Below are positions 42,815-52,329 of a stretch of 64,000 nucleotides of DNA, one piece after another. The notes under the pieces were generated by a model. The model had not been told where the DNA came from, searched no databases, and saw nothing but the letters and a program-made list of their open reading frames with translations. This DNA is from Flavobacterium pectinovorum (lineage in GTDB: Bacteria; Bacteroidota; Bacteroidia; Flavobacteriales; Flavobacteriaceae), in the NCBI RefSeq assembly GCF_022802975.1, contig NZ_JAFEVZ010000003.1, forward strand, positions 372,001-436,000. Reading direction: 5' to 3'. Numbering within the stretch: the first letter of the stretch is position 1; every line of letters starts with the position of its first letter. The position numbers and the translations under genes are program-made.

Positions 42815-45124
42815 CTATAGTTCGAACTCGTCTGTATTTTGTTCTGTCTGAGTAGTATCTTTTACAACAGCCGCAGGTCTGGTATAGCAATCTACTTTTA
42901 TAGAAAGATTTGCCGGACGTTCAAAATCTGATTTTGAAACCTGTAAAGTTGGATCGGCATAACATTTTTTCATAAAATAACCCCAAACCGGTAAAGCAGC
43001 TGTTGCTCCCTGACCGTAAGTAAGGCTCTTGAAACGTGCTGAACGGTCTTCGCAACCTACCCAAACTCCTGTTACTAAGTTAGGCACCATTCCCATAAAC
43101 CAACCATCCGATTGATTTTGAGTTGTTCCGGTTTTTCCTGCAATAGGATTTGTAAACATATACGGATAACCTGTCCAACGGTTGTCTCCGCTACCTCCGC
43201 CCTGTGTACGCAAACGTGCACCCGAACCGGTTTCTGTAACTCCCTGAAGCAATTTGATTACCGCAAAAGCAATATCTTTATTTAAAACATCATGCGATTC
43301 CGGAATTGGTTCGTAAATAACCTCTCCGCTTTTGTTTTCAATTTTACTTAAAAACTGTGGCTTTACATATACACCCTGATTAGCAAATGTACTGTATGCC
43401 GCCACCATATCTTCAACGGTAATATCAACAGCTCCTAATGCTATTGAAGGCTGTACCGGGATTTCTGTTTTAACACCTAATTTTTTTGTCAGTTCTACAA
43501 CTGCTTCAGGACCTGTTCTGTCAATTAATTTTGCTGAAACGGTATTAATAGAATTTGCAAGACCTTGTTTTAAAGTTACCATTCCGCGGTAACTGTTGTT
43601 TGAGTTTCTTGGTTCCCAGTCTTCAGTTACATGGTGACGTCCTTTGCGAATCATAAAAGGTCCGTCAAGGATTGAATCACAAGGAGACATATTCAATTGT
43701 TCAATAGCGGTTGCATAAACAAAAGGCTTAAAAGTAGAACCAACCTGTCTTGCTCCCTGTCCTACGTGATCGTATTGAAAGTACTTATAATTGATTCCGC
43801 CAACCCAGGCTTTAATTGCCCCTGTTTGAGGCTCCATCGCCATTAAACCGGATTGTAAAAAGTGTTTGTAATAGCGAATTGAATCCATTGGTGTCATCGT
43901 AGTATCACGCTCTCCTTTCCAGGTAAATATTCGCATTTGTGTTTTTACTTTGAAGGAAGCAATAATATCATCTTCGCTTTTGTCCATTTCTTTCATCTGA
44001 GCCCAACGAACAGAATTCTTCATAGCCTGCATCATGATTCTGTCTGTTTCAGCCTGCGTAATATTTACGAAAGGAGCATTTTTATTGGTTTTCATTTCAA
44101 TAAAAAATTGCTGTTGCAGGTTTTTCATGTGTTCTGAAACCGCTTCTTCAGCATAAGCCTGCATTCTTGAATCGATCGTTGTGTATATTTTCAAACCGTC
44201 TTTGTAAATATCATAATCAGATCCATCAGGTTTTTTATTTTCAGCTACCCATTTTTTCATGTAATCGCGAAGATATTCTCTGAAATAAGTTGCTGTTCCT
44301 TCACGATGGCTCTCTAATTTGAATTTTAAAGTAATTGGCAGCGCCTGAAATTTTTCTTTTTGAGATTCTGTAATCATTTTGGCTTTTGCCATTTGAGAAA
44401 GCACCACATTACGACGATTTTTTACTCCCTGCGGATTCCGAACCGGATTATACAATCCTGAGTTTTTGAACATTCCGACTAAAATAGCCGATTCATCAAC
44501 CGTTAAGTCTTTCGGTTCTTTAGAAAAATAAGTTTGTGCCGCAGAACTTACTCCAACAGAATAATTTCCAAAATCATAAACGTTGCAGTACATCGCCAGA
44601 ATTTCATTTTTGGTATATTGTCTTTCCAGACGAATCGCGATAATCCATTCTTTTATTTTTTGCACAATTCTGAAAGGCAAAAATTTAGACCCTTCACCGT
44701 GAAATAATTGTTTTGCTAATTGCTGTGTTAAAGTACTGGCTCCACCATTTGTTCCTAATGTAAAAACAGCTCTTAAAGTTCCTCGTCCGTCAATTCCTGA
44801 ATGTTCATAAAAACGTGCATCTTCGGTAGCAACCAGAGCTTCAACCAGGTTTTTTGGCAAATCAGAATATTTAAGCTGTGATCTGTTTGTTTTAAAATAT
44901 TTACCAATCACTACGCCATCAGAAGAAATAATTTCGGTAGCTAAATTAGAATCCGGATTTTCTAAGTCTTCAAAAGAAGGCATTGAACCAAAAAGCCCCC
45001 AGGAAGCAAATAAAAAGAAGGCCAAAATACCTAACATTCCATAAGCAAAAACTCTCCAGAATTTTTTTTGATAGTATTTAATATCTTTTACTGTATTTGT
45101 TTGATTGTTTTTCTTAGCAGCCAT
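42815..45124 (-). CDS. Penicillin-binding protein 1A (bifunctional)
   Basis: 769 residues. An N-terminal membrane helix (VFAYGMLGILAFFLFASW) is followed by the glycosyltransferase domain (EDARFYEHSGIDGRG, GASTLTQQLAKQLFHG) and the transpeptidase domain with Ser in GSTFKPF (S-x-x-K), SIN and KTGTT. It builds and cross-links peptidoglycan in the periplasm. It follows gldH by 8 bp in one operon with ricT. Confidence 0.95.
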   Translation of the reverse strand: MAAKKNNQTNTVKDIKYYQKKFWRVFAYGMLGILAFFLFASWGLFGSMPSFEDLENPDSNLATEIISSDGVVIGKYFKTNRSQLKYSDLPKNLVEALVATEDARFYEHSGIDGRGTLRAVFTLGTNGGASTLTQQLAKQLFHGEGSKFLPFRIVQKIKEWIIAIRLERQYTKNEILAMYCNVYDFGNYSVGVSSAAQTYFSKEPKDLTVDESAILVGMFKNSGLYNPVRNPQGVKNRRNVVLSQMAKAKMITESQKEKFQALPITLKFKLESHREGTATYFREYLRDYMKKWVAENKKPDGSDYDIYKDGLKIYTTIDSRMQAYAEEAVSEHMKNLQQQFFIEMKTNKNAPFVNITQAETDRIMMQAMKNSVRWAQMKEMDKSEDDIIASFKVKTQMRIFTWKGERDTTMTPMDSIRYYKHFLQSGLMAMEPQTGAIKAWVGGINYKYFQYDHVGQGARQVGSTFKPFVYATAIEQLNMSPCDSILDGPFMIRKGRHHVTEDWEPRNSNNSYRGMVTLKQGLANSINTVSAKLIDRTGPEAVVELTKKLGVKTEIPVQPSIALGAVDITVEDMVAAYSTFANQGVYVKPQFLSKIENKSGEVIYEPIPESHDVLNKDIAFAVIKLLQGVTETGSGARLRTQGGGSGDNRWTGYPYMFTNPIAGKTGTTQNQSDGWFMGMVPNLVTGVWVGCEDRSARFKSLTYGQGATAALPVWGYFMKKCYADPTLQVSKSDFERPANLSIKVDCYTRPAAVVKDTTQTEQNTDEFEL

Positions 45125-45132
45125 AACTATTT

Positions 45133-45612
45133 CTAATCTTTTTGTTCTATTCTAAAACCTACGTCTGTGATACCTTCTAACTCCTGAACTCCGGGAATTT
45201 TTCCTGATTGCCTTACAGCTTGCTTGATGTGAACTTTGTATTTACCTCTAAACTTCACATTTTCTTTCAAGTACAGTTTACTTTCTTTAATATCCGAAAA
45301 GCCATTACCTAAAAGCGTCCCGTCCGGATTTGCCATTTGATATTCAAGTGTATCCACCTTTGTAAATCCGTTTGGCATTTCTATAGCTACAATTAAAAAT
45401 AAATTATTGAACGGATAATTATTGTTATCCCTCAAATTTACAAATAAATTGTATCGTTTTGTGGAGTCTAAAACTGGCAAATCGAAGGTTACAATACTGT
45501 CTTTGTGCCAGGCACTTCCAACAGATTTGTACTCATCAAATACTCTTTTTTTATCACATGAAAAAAGGAGTATAGCTGCCAAAAGAAGAATTCCGCTATT
45601 TTTTATTCTCAT
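45133..45612 (-). CDS. gldH: Gliding-motility lipoprotein GldH
   Basis: 159 residues; the lipobox is LLFSCD with Cys19. The mature part begins KKRVFDEYKSVGSAWHKD, typical of GldH, and carries a beta-rich domain. GldH is one of the lipoproteins needed for flavobacterial gliding. Its start overlaps the ricT 3' end by 17 bp, and PBP1A follows by 8 bp. The family call is from the start and domain pattern. Confidence 0.9.
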   Translation of the reverse strand: MRIKNSGILLLAAILLFSCDKKRVFDEYKSVGSAWHKDSIVTFDLPVLDSTKRYNLFVNLRDNNNYPFNNLFLIVAIEMPNGFTKVDTLEYQMANPDGTLLGNGFSDIKESKLYLKENVKFRGKYKVHIKQAVRQSGKIPGVQELEGITDVGFRIEQKD

Positions 45613-46990
45613 TTTTAGTAATAATTATAGGTTTTCTTGGTTCAGCTGGTTTAGTATCATTCGATTTGGGCTTATTCGAATGATTTGGTTTTTTATTATT
45701 ATTTGGTTTGTTCTGGTTATTTTGATTGTTCGGATTAGCTTGTTTGTTCTGCTGATTTGGATTTCCTCCGGAAGGTTTATTATTACCTGATGGCTTTGGA
45801 TTATTATTGTGGTTTTTATCCTGCTGCGGCTTTACTTGAGTCACAGCACCTGCAGTTTCAGCATTTTTGCGTTTTCTGTTTGGTTTTTTCTTCTTTTTAG
45901 GCTGATCAAAACGTGTTAAACTTTCCTGCCCCATTGCATTATTGAAGTCTTTTTCAGGTTCTGCAATTACTTCGATAGCGAAATCTTCCAGTGAAGAAAC
46001 TTTGTTTTTCTGTTTATTCTCTGCAATAATTTCTTTTACCTGATCGATTTTCAAAACGTGCCAGTTTGCAAAATTATTCGTGTAAGCAAACCACATTAAT
46101 CCTTTAAAAATATCCTGTTTTTGACAGATTGCATCTCCTTTTTCGGTCACTAATTTAGTATCGTAATCCGGGAAGTCTTTCAAGGCATCCATGTACGTAT
46201 CTAACTCGTAGTTCAGACAACATTTTAATTTTCCGCATTGCCCGGCTAATTTTTGCGGATTCAACGAAAGTTGCTGGTAACGCGCTGCTGAAGTATTTAC
46301 ACTTCTAAAATCGGTTAACCAGGTCGAACAGCAAAGTTCTCGGCCACAAGAACCTATTCCGCCCAAACGAGCCGCTTCCTGGCGGAAACCCACTTGTTTC
46401 ATTTCGACTCTTGTACTGAATTCTTTAGCAAAATCCTTAATCAGCATTCTAAAATCGACACGATCGTTTGCTGTGTAGTAAAACGTTGCTTTTGATCCGT
46501 CACCCTGAAATTCGATATCCGAAATTTTCATTTCCAGCTTATGCTGAATCGCCAGTTCTCGTGCACGAACTTTCATTGGTTCTTCACGCTCACGCGCTAC
46601 AGACCAGATATCTATGTCTTTTTGAGAGGCTTTTCTATAAATTTTTGGGACTTCGTTACTATCAGGATTTACTCCTTTTTTCTTCATTTGAATTTTTACC
46701 AATTCACCTGTCAAAGTAACAATTCCGATATCATGTCCTGGTGATGCAACAGTTGCTACAATATCACCAATACTTAAAGTTAATTTCTCTGAATTTCTAA
46801 AAAATTCCTTGCGTCCGTTTTTAAAACGAACCTCAACACAATCAAAAATCGCCTCTCCATTAGACGGACTCATGTTCGAAAGCCAGTCAAAAACCGTCAA
46901 TTTATTGCAGCTGTCGGTGCCGCAAGTCCCATTATTTTTACAACCTTTTGGTGCGCCGCCATCTGAGGTTGAACAACTTGTACATGCCAT
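45596..46990 (-). CDS. ricT: RicT/YaaT-like PSP1-domain protein
   Basis: 464 residues from the ATG at 46988-46990 (MACTSCSTSDGG); an upstream in-frame start gives an odd leader. The core has the PSP1 domain with Cys pairs GIGSCGRELCCSTW and GQCGKLKCCLNYE, as in YaaT/RicT, which carries Fe-S clusters in the RNase Y-linked complex. The N-terminal 25 residues have more Cys, and the last 75 residues are Asn/Pro/Lys-rich, of low complexity. Overlaps gldH. Confidence 0.85.
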   Translation of the reverse strand: MACTSCSTSDGGAPKGCKNNGTCGTDSCNKLTVFDWLSNMSPSNGEAIFDCVEVRFKNGRKEFFRNSEKLTLSIGDIVATVASPGHDIGIVTLTGELVKIQMKKKGVNPDSNEVPKIYRKASQKDIDIWSVAREREEPMKVRARELAIQHKLEMKISDIEFQGDGSKATFYYTANDRVDFRMLIKDFAKEFSTRVEMKQVGFRQEAARLGGIGSCGRELCCSTWLTDFRSVNTSAARYQQLSLNPQKLAGQCGKLKCCLNYELDTYMDALKDFPDYDTKLVTEKGDAICQKQDIFKGLMWFAYTNNFANWHVLKIDQVKEIIAENKQKNKVSSLEDFAIEVIAEPEKDFNNAMGQESLTRFDQPKKKKKPNRKRKNAETAGAVTQVKPQQDKNHNNNPKPSGNNKPSGGNPNQQNKQANPNNQNNQNKPNNNKKPNHSNKPKSNDTKPAEPRKPIIITKNENKK

Positions 46991-47104
46991 AATTATATAT
47001 GTAGTGTTGCAAAAGTGCAACTTAAGTTCATAAACGTTTGATCGGTAAAGATAGTATTTTTTTTAGTTTGCATTTTATGGATTAAAACTAAAGACTTGTT
47101 AAAT

Positions 47105-47142
47105 AAAAAAACCTATTCTGTTTTACACAAAATAGGTTTTTT
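47105..47142. terminator. Terminator between ricT and trhO
   Basis: AAAACCTATT (47108-47117) pairs with AATAGGTTTT (47131-47140), with A- and T-runs on both sides. On the minus strand it follows the trhO stop. Confidence 0.85.
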
Positions 47143-47166
47143 GAAATTAGTTTTTAGAATAGAATA

Positions 47167-48525
47167 TTACCCTAAAATCTTGTATATTTTATCAGACAAT
47201 CTGATTCTGAACGGAACTTCAAAAGTAACTTTATCACCAATCACAGCAATTTCAGTTTCAATACCGTTGACAATGATTTTATCTAAAACCAATTCCTGAT
47301 CTCCAGTTGTAGGACCAGAAATAAGTATTTTATCACCACTGTTTAATTCGTTATTTTCAACCGTAAATTGCCCAACCTGTGCTTTTACATAATAATGTTC
47401 GGCTTTTCCAAGAAGTACTTTTTTTACTTTTACTTTCTGGCGAATATCAGCTGGTTTATCTGCAGCTCCTAATGCAACATTGGGTAAATCTCCAGAATGT
47501 TTAAATTTTAAATTTTCTGATTTCCCTTTTCTGAAAACTTTGTTTCCAACTTCTTTTCCGGCTCTCATCCTTACCTGATCAACCAAAGGCATGTGAATAA
47601 TATCCAGACATTCTGCAGAACAACAGTTTTCCATTGCTGCTTTACAATCATCACATTGAATAAATAACAAATGACAGCCATCATTCTCACAATTGGTGTG
47701 GTTATCGCAAGGTTTTCCACATTGGTGACATTGCGAAATGATATCTTCTGTAATTCTTTCGCCAAGACGATTATCGAATACGAAATTTTTCCCGATGAAT
47801 TTGCTTTCTAAACCTTCTTCTTTAAGTTGTTTAGCATAATTGATTATTCCGCCTTCTAACTGAAAAACATTTTTAAATCCCTGATGTTTAAAGTAAGCAC
47901 TGGCTTTTTCGCATCGAATTCCTCCGGTACAATACATTACCAGATTTTTATCTTCTTTATGATTCTGAAGCTGTTCGTTGATAATTGGTAAACTTTCTCT
48001 AAAAGTCTCAACATCTGGAGTAATAGCATTTTTAAAATGTCCTACTTCGCTTTCGTAATGATTTCTAAAATCGACTACAATCGTATTTGGATCATCCAGG
48101 ATTTCGTTAAATTCCCTGGCTTTTAAGTGTACACCAATATTGGTTACATCAAAAGTATCATCATTTAAGCCGTCGGCTACAATTTTATCGCGGACTTTAA
48201 TTGTCAGTTTTAAAAACGAATGATCATCATGCTCTACCGCTTCATTCAAACGAATACCTTTCATGAAATCATAAACTTCCAAAGTTGCTCTAAAAGCTTC
48301 CAGATTTTCTTCGGGAATACTCATTTGAGCATTTATTCCTTCAGTGGCAACGTAAATACGGCCTAAGGCATCGAGGGTATTCCAGGCTATAAATAAATCG
48401 TCACGAAATTTTTTGGGATCTTGAATTTTGGCATACGCATAGAAAGACAACGTGAGTCGTTGTTTACCGGCATCATCGATCATGATGGCTCTTTCTTCTG
48501 CGCTTAAGGTGTTATACAGTTGCAT
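47167..48525 (-). CDS. trhO: tRNA uridine 34 hydroxylase TrhO with extra C-terminal domain
   Basis: 452 residues, longer than the roughly 320-350 of E. coli YceA. N-terminal YceA domain, rhodanese domain (catalytic Cys in MYCTGGIRCEKASAYF, near 190), then a Cys-rich zinc region (CHQCGKPCDNH, CDDCKAAMENCC). Residues about 340-452 are an added beta-barrel-like part (SGDKILISGPTTGDQ, VGQFTVENNELNSG) that recalls the C-terminal domain of U32 TrhP enzymes. TrhO makes 5-hydroxyuridine at tRNA position 34 with oxygen. Similarity of the tail is inference. Confidence 0.88.
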   Translation of the reverse strand: MQLYNTLSAEERAIMIDDAGKQRLTLSFYAYAKIQDPKKFRDDLFIAWNTLDALGRIYVATEGINAQMSIPEENLEAFRATLEVYDFMKGIRLNEAVEHDDHSFLKLTIKVRDKIVADGLNDDTFDVTNIGVHLKAREFNEILDDPNTIVVDFRNHYESEVGHFKNAITPDVETFRESLPIINEQLQNHKEDKNLVMYCTGGIRCEKASAYFKHQGFKNVFQLEGGIINYAKQLKEEGLESKFIGKNFVFDNRLGERITEDIISQCHQCGKPCDNHTNCENDGCHLLFIQCDDCKAAMENCCSAECLDIIHMPLVDQVRMRAGKEVGNKVFRKGKSENLKFKHSGDLPNVALGAADKPADIRQKVKVKKVLLGKAEHYYVKAQVGQFTVENNELNSGDKILISGPTTGDQELVLDKIIVNGIETEIAVIGDKVTFEVPFRIRLSDKIYKILG

Positions 48526-48579
48526 GCTATAAACAGTTTAAGTTTAGAAATTATTTTTTGAAAGGTGCAAAGTTAGGAA

Positions 48580-48742
48580 AAAAGGTTCTAAGTGGCAAAG
48601 CTTCTAAGGTTCTAAGTTTTTTTACTTTTATCCATAAAAAAAGCACCCGAAGGTGCTTTTCAAAATCTTTGTCGCTTTGTTACTTTGAAGCTCTGTCCCT
48701 AAAACCTTAGAGACTTAGTGTCTCAGCAACTTAGAAGCTTAA
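48580..48742. repeat. Convergent octad arrays around a terminator hairpin
   Basis: Plus-strand octads GTGGCAAA, GCTTCTAA, GGTTCTAA (about 48592-48615) face minus-strand octads GCTTCTAA, GTTGCTGA, GACACTAA, GTCTCTAA (about 48700-48742). Between them AAAAGCACC (48639-48647) pairs with GGTGCTTTT (48652-48660), the terminator of the bacilliredoxin gene. Confidence 0.65.
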
Positions 48743-48745
48743 GAA

Positions 48746-49156
48746 TTAACAAAACTCATTAAAAGCATCCTGTAAATTCTCAGCAATCATTTCAGCAGGA
48801 CGCCCTTCGATATGGTGACGCTCTAACATGTGAACCAATTCTCCATTTTTGAACAAAGCCATAGATGGCGAAGATGGAGGAAAAGGAAACATGTGCTGTC
48901 TTGCAGCATCAACCGCTTCTTTGTCAACACCTGCAAAAACAGTGATTAAATGATCCGGTTTTTTTGCTCCCTGCAAACTCATTTTTGCTCCCGGACGTGC
49001 ATTTCTAGCAGCACAACCGCAAACAGAATTTACAACTACTAATGTGGTACCTTCAGCGTTGATAGCATTATCTACAGCTTCTGCACTATGTAAATCTTGA
49101 AAACCAGCAGCTGTTAATTCAGCCTCCATTGGTTTTACCATTTCTTGTGGATACAT
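48746..49156 (-). CDS. Bacilliredoxin (BrxA/BrxB family)
   Basis: 136 residues in a thioredoxin-like fold. The reactive motif is [11 protein letters not shown] (Cys-Gly-Cys), preceded by VVNSVCG. In Bacillus the BrxA/BrxB proteins remove bacillithiol from cysteines under oxidative stress. Whether this organism makes bacillithiol is not visible here. ATG start; terminator and octad arrays follow. Confidence 0.9.
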   Translation of the reverse strand: MYPQEMVKPMEAELTAAGFQDLHSAEAVDNAINAEGTTLVVVNSVCGCAARNARPGAKMSLQGAKKPDHLITVFAGVDKEAVDAARQHMFPFPPSSPSMALFKNGELVHMLERHHIEGRPAEMIAENLQDAFNEFC

Positions 49157-49285
49157 ATTTTTATTTTTTAAATTTTACTTTTGAATTGCAAAGTTACAAA
49201 GTTTCCCCGCAACTACTTAATTTGAAGTATAAAGTTTTGTTATAGTTCGATTGATTCTTAGAGGATTTTGTTTTAACAGACAGAT

Positions 49286-49750
49286 TCATTTTTCCAGATT
49301 TTCTAAAAAATGCTTAAAATCCTTCGGATATAAATAATTCGGATATTGTAAGATAATTTCGTTTTTCTCATTCAAAACACATAAAACCGGATAAACTATC
49401 TGATTATTCGTGGTCCCTAATTGCAATGCCAGTTCATGAATTCCAACGTTATTGCCTGTTGGCTGATATTTAAATATGTGATTATTAAACTTTATATCGC
49501 TTTTTTCTTCTGCATTAAAATCAACAAAATAAAAACCGGAATTCAATTTTTGAATTATTTCCTGATTTTTAAAAGTCGTACTTTTCATCCGTTGGCAAAA
49601 CTGACACCAATCTGTATGAATAAAAACGATGACCTTTCGTTTTTGAATCTGCTGTAGACTATCAATTGCTTCAAATGATCTGTTTTGAAGCTGACCGAAT
49701 CCTGCGGAGGTGATTCCTAAAAAAAAGAGAATTATAACTAGCTTTTTCAT
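49286..49750 (-). CDS. Exported thioredoxin-fold protein
   Basis: 154 residues; signal peptide ending near SAGFGQ (15-20). Active site CQFC in HTDWCQFCQRMKST (near 52-55), with a Thr-rich turn after it, as in Thioredoxin_7 and DsbD-like C-terminal domains. It should act on thiols in the periplasm. It lies between a TonB receptor (stop 110 bp away) and the bacilliredoxin gene. Confidence 0.85.
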   Translation of the reverse strand: MKKLVIILFFLGITSAGFGQLQNRSFEAIDSLQQIQKRKVIVFIHTDWCQFCQRMKSTTFKNQEIIQKLNSGFYFVDFNAEEKSDIKFNNHIFKYQPTGNNVGIHELALQLGTTNNQIVYPVLCVLNEKNEIILQYPNYLYPKDFKHFLENLEK

Positions 49751-49771
49751 TTGTTAGTTTTTTTTAAATCC

Positions 49772-49838
49772 GATGTCAACCTGAACGAAGTCGAAGGCTA
49801 GTAAATTGGAAAGGGCTTCGACTCCACTCAGCCTGACA
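49772..49838. repeat. Inverted pair of GTCAGGCTGAGCG-type repeats
   Basis: GATGTCAACCTGAACGAAGT (49772) and GGGCTTCGACTCCACTCAGC (49814) are opposite copies of one family and can pair as a hairpin between the receptor gene and the thioredoxin gene. Confidence 0.6.
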
Positions 49839-49860
49839 AATGTTTTCCAGACATCTGCAT

Positions 49861-52113
49861 TTATCTGAAAGTATATCGCAATCCAAAAAAACCGCGAATA
49901 GTCTGGTTTTGTCCGTAAACATAAGTGGTATCAAAAGTCAAACCATACGGATTATCGGGAGTTACCAATACTTTTCCGGCTGAGTCATATTGCACATTTT
50001 TATCAAATGGATCATTTGCTCTCGAAATCAAAAACGGATTATTCTGTTTTGGTCTGAAATTTAAAAGATTCTTGATGCCTCCGTAAACTTCAAAATTCTT
50101 CCATCCTGAATAGGTAAATTGAATATTCTGAATGCTGTACCAGGGTGATTTTGGACTTCTGGGATCGTATTCACTTAGCAAAGGCAAATCCATCGGACTA
50201 TAAACATTTCCGGTATAATCTATTGACAAATTCCAAGGCTGGATTTTATATGAAACACTCCAGGTTCCGGTGAAATTCTCAGTTAAATAAGGCCGCTGTG
50301 AAATTCCGTTTTCGACATTTTTATTGTCTAAAACCGTTGCCCCCACAATAAATTTTAATCCTGACGGAAAATTAAGATCCACATTAGTACTGATTCCCTG
50401 ACTTATGGCGTATCCATCAATATTATTGTAAATGATTTTGTTTGGGTCACTTTCGTAGTCTGAAATGATTTTATTACTAAAACGAGTGTAAAAAGCAGTG
50501 GTTTCAATTCCCATAAAAGTTCCATTTCCGAAATTAATTTTCTGAATGTAATTCAAATTGACATTTACAGATTGCTCCGGTTTCAAATCATTCCGGATCA
50601 CAACATCCCTGGAACCTGTAAGTGCAGCATGATCTTCAGTAAATAAGTTCACAACACGAAATCCTGTCCCGGCATTTAATCTAAAGATCGTGTTTTCATT
50701 TGCCTTGAAACGGTAAGCGAATCTAGGGGTAAAAATTGAACCGTGAATCGAGTTATAATCGTAACGAGCTCCCAGCAAAACATGGCTTTTTGGAGAAATT
50801 GCAATTTCATCCTGAACAAAAATTCCGGGTAACCAGGTACTTTCGGCTTCTTTGGTTGCCGGTGTATTATCATCGTAATAAGTGTATCGGCTTGCAATTC
50901 CGGCAAGGAAATCATTACGTCCCATTTTTTTATCCCAGGTGAGTTGCAAAAATCCAATTTTCTGATTGGCGATATACGATGTCGTTCCGTAACGGCTGTC
51001 CTGATAATGTATGTTTCCGGAGAACGAAAGCATTAGTTTTTCTTCAAACGGCAATTGATAACTTCCTATTAATTCGCCTCGCTTGGTATAAATACTTTCT
51101 CCATAGATTTCGTCGCCACCTCGGTATTTCTTCTCCCAGCGCACATCTCCGCCCCAGCGATCTTCATACATTCCGCGTGCTGCAAGGGTAAAAAGGCGAT
51201 TATGATTACGCTTAAAGCTCCATTTATTAAAAACCGAAATTCGTTCAGAAAGTGTAACATCAGTAAAATTATCGTGGTCTTTATCGATGACCTGATCGTA
51301 ATTGAAGTAATTCACACCTAAAATTGAAGTCGCTTTTTTTCCGGCATTAAGCTTCATTCCTAAATCGAGATTACTTTCAAAATAAGAAGTTGTAAAATAA
51401 TCTGCTGAAAAGACCGGAGCATTCGTTGGATTTTTAGTAATAATGTTGATTAATCCGCCAACTGCCTCACTTCCATACAAAGAAGATGCCGGGCCTTTTA
51501 CGATTTCAATTCGTTCTACCAGTGAATTCGGAATTCCTGATAATCCGTAAACTGTCGAAAGACTACTCACAATGGGCATTCCGTCAATTAGAACCAAGGT
51601 GTACGGACCTTCTAAACCATTGATGTGAATATCTCCTGTGTTACAAACGCCGCAATTGAGCTGAGGGCGTACACCATTGATGTTTTGAAGCGCATCATAA
51701 ATACTAGGCGTTGGATTTTTCTTAAAGAAAACCGGCGAATAAACCTCAACCGGAACAGTACTTTCCAAACGTTTTACAGGTTTTAAAGTCCCTGAAACTA
51801 CTACTTCATTCAGTTCGTTTTTGTCTTCCTTTAATTCAAAATCAAGATTCAAATCCTGATTTTCTAAAAGGAATATTTTTTGGGTTTGAGGTTCGAATCC
51901 CTCCATGGTCACATGTATTCTATAAGTTCCTTTTGGAATATTTTCGAGTTTATAAAATCCTAACGAATCTGTTTGTGTTTTAAAGTTTGTATTTAATAAA
52001 CTAATATTTGTTTCCTGTCCGACAGGAATTAATGCCTGTACTTTTCCGGAAATACTTTGCGAGTATAGACTTGTAGTTAAAATTATTAATATTGTTGAAA
52101 ATAAATATTTCAT
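49861..52113 (-). CDS. TonB-dependent outer-membrane receptor
   Basis: 750 residues from the ATG at 52111-52113 (signal peptide to LYSQ). Residues about 20-105 are a CarboxypepD_reg-like beta-sandwich (SISGKVQALIPVGQETNISL), about 115-225 the plug with IHINGLEGPYT and RIEIVKGPASSLYGSEAVGG, and the rest a 22-strand barrel ending FGLRYTFR. The plug has two cysteines (NCGVCNTGD). Substrate not proven; the neighbourhood suggests a metal or a metal chelate. Confidence 0.9.
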   Translation of the reverse strand: MKYLFSTILIILTTSLYSQSISGKVQALIPVGQETNISLLNTNFKTQTDSLGFYKLENIPKGTYRIHVTMEGFEPQTQKIFLLENQDLNLDFELKEDKNELNEVVVSGTLKPVKRLESTVPVEVYSPVFFKKNPTPSIYDALQNINGVRPQLNCGVCNTGDIHINGLEGPYTLVLIDGMPIVSSLSTVYGLSGIPNSLVERIEIVKGPASSLYGSEAVGGLINIITKNPTNAPVFSADYFTTSYFESNLDLGMKLNAGKKATSILGVNYFNYDQVIDKDHDNFTDVTLSERISVFNKWSFKRNHNRLFTLAARGMYEDRWGGDVRWEKKYRGGDEIYGESIYTKRGELIGSYQLPFEEKLMLSFSGNIHYQDSRYGTTSYIANQKIGFLQLTWDKKMGRNDFLAGIASRYTYYDDNTPATKEAESTWLPGIFVQDEIAISPKSHVLLGARYDYNSIHGSIFTPRFAYRFKANENTIFRLNAGTGFRVVNLFTEDHAALTGSRDVVIRNDLKPEQSVNVNLNYIQKINFGNGTFMGIETTAFYTRFSNKIISDYESDPNKIIYNNIDGYAISQGISTNVDLNFPSGLKFIVGATVLDNKNVENGISQRPYLTENFTGTWSVSYKIQPWNLSIDYTGNVYSPMDLPLLSEYDPRSPKSPWYSIQNIQFTYSGWKNFEVYGGIKNLLNFRPKQNNPFLISRANDPFDKNVQYDSAGKVLVTPDNPYGLTFDTTYVYGQNQTIRGFFGLRYTFR

Positions 52114-52248
52114 CCTTATAAAATTAAATTTAGACAAAACTAAAAATTAAATTTGATAAACAATTATTCTAAAACAAAAAAAATCAAACGGATTAAATTC
52201 AATATGTTACATTTTCAATTTTTAAGGTCTAAAGCATTATTGTTTAAT

Positions 52249-52315
52249 CTCGCAAAGACGCGAAGGCGCAAAGCTTTTTTGCACCTAATTTTATATAACC
52301 TGGCGTCTTTGCGAG
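52249..52315. repeat. CGCAAAGACG inverted repeat
   Basis: CTCGCAAAGACG (52249-52260) and CGTCTTTGCGAG (52304-52315) are exact complements. It lies in the 216-bp gap between the receptor gene and the flavoprotein gene and may end the latter's transcript. Confidence 0.6.
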
Positions 52316-52329
52316 CAATTTTCACCTGC

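Noticed and set aside
47003..47018. GTTGCA-AAAG-TGCAAC palindrome before ricT, as a third regulator box
   Set aside because: Half-sites are in the opposite order to the merC/fur boxes and no metal gene is near.
51880..51905. GGTTCGAATCCCTCC, which looks like a tRNA T-arm
   Set aside because: It lies in frame inside the TonB receptor gene and lacks the acceptor and anticodon stems.
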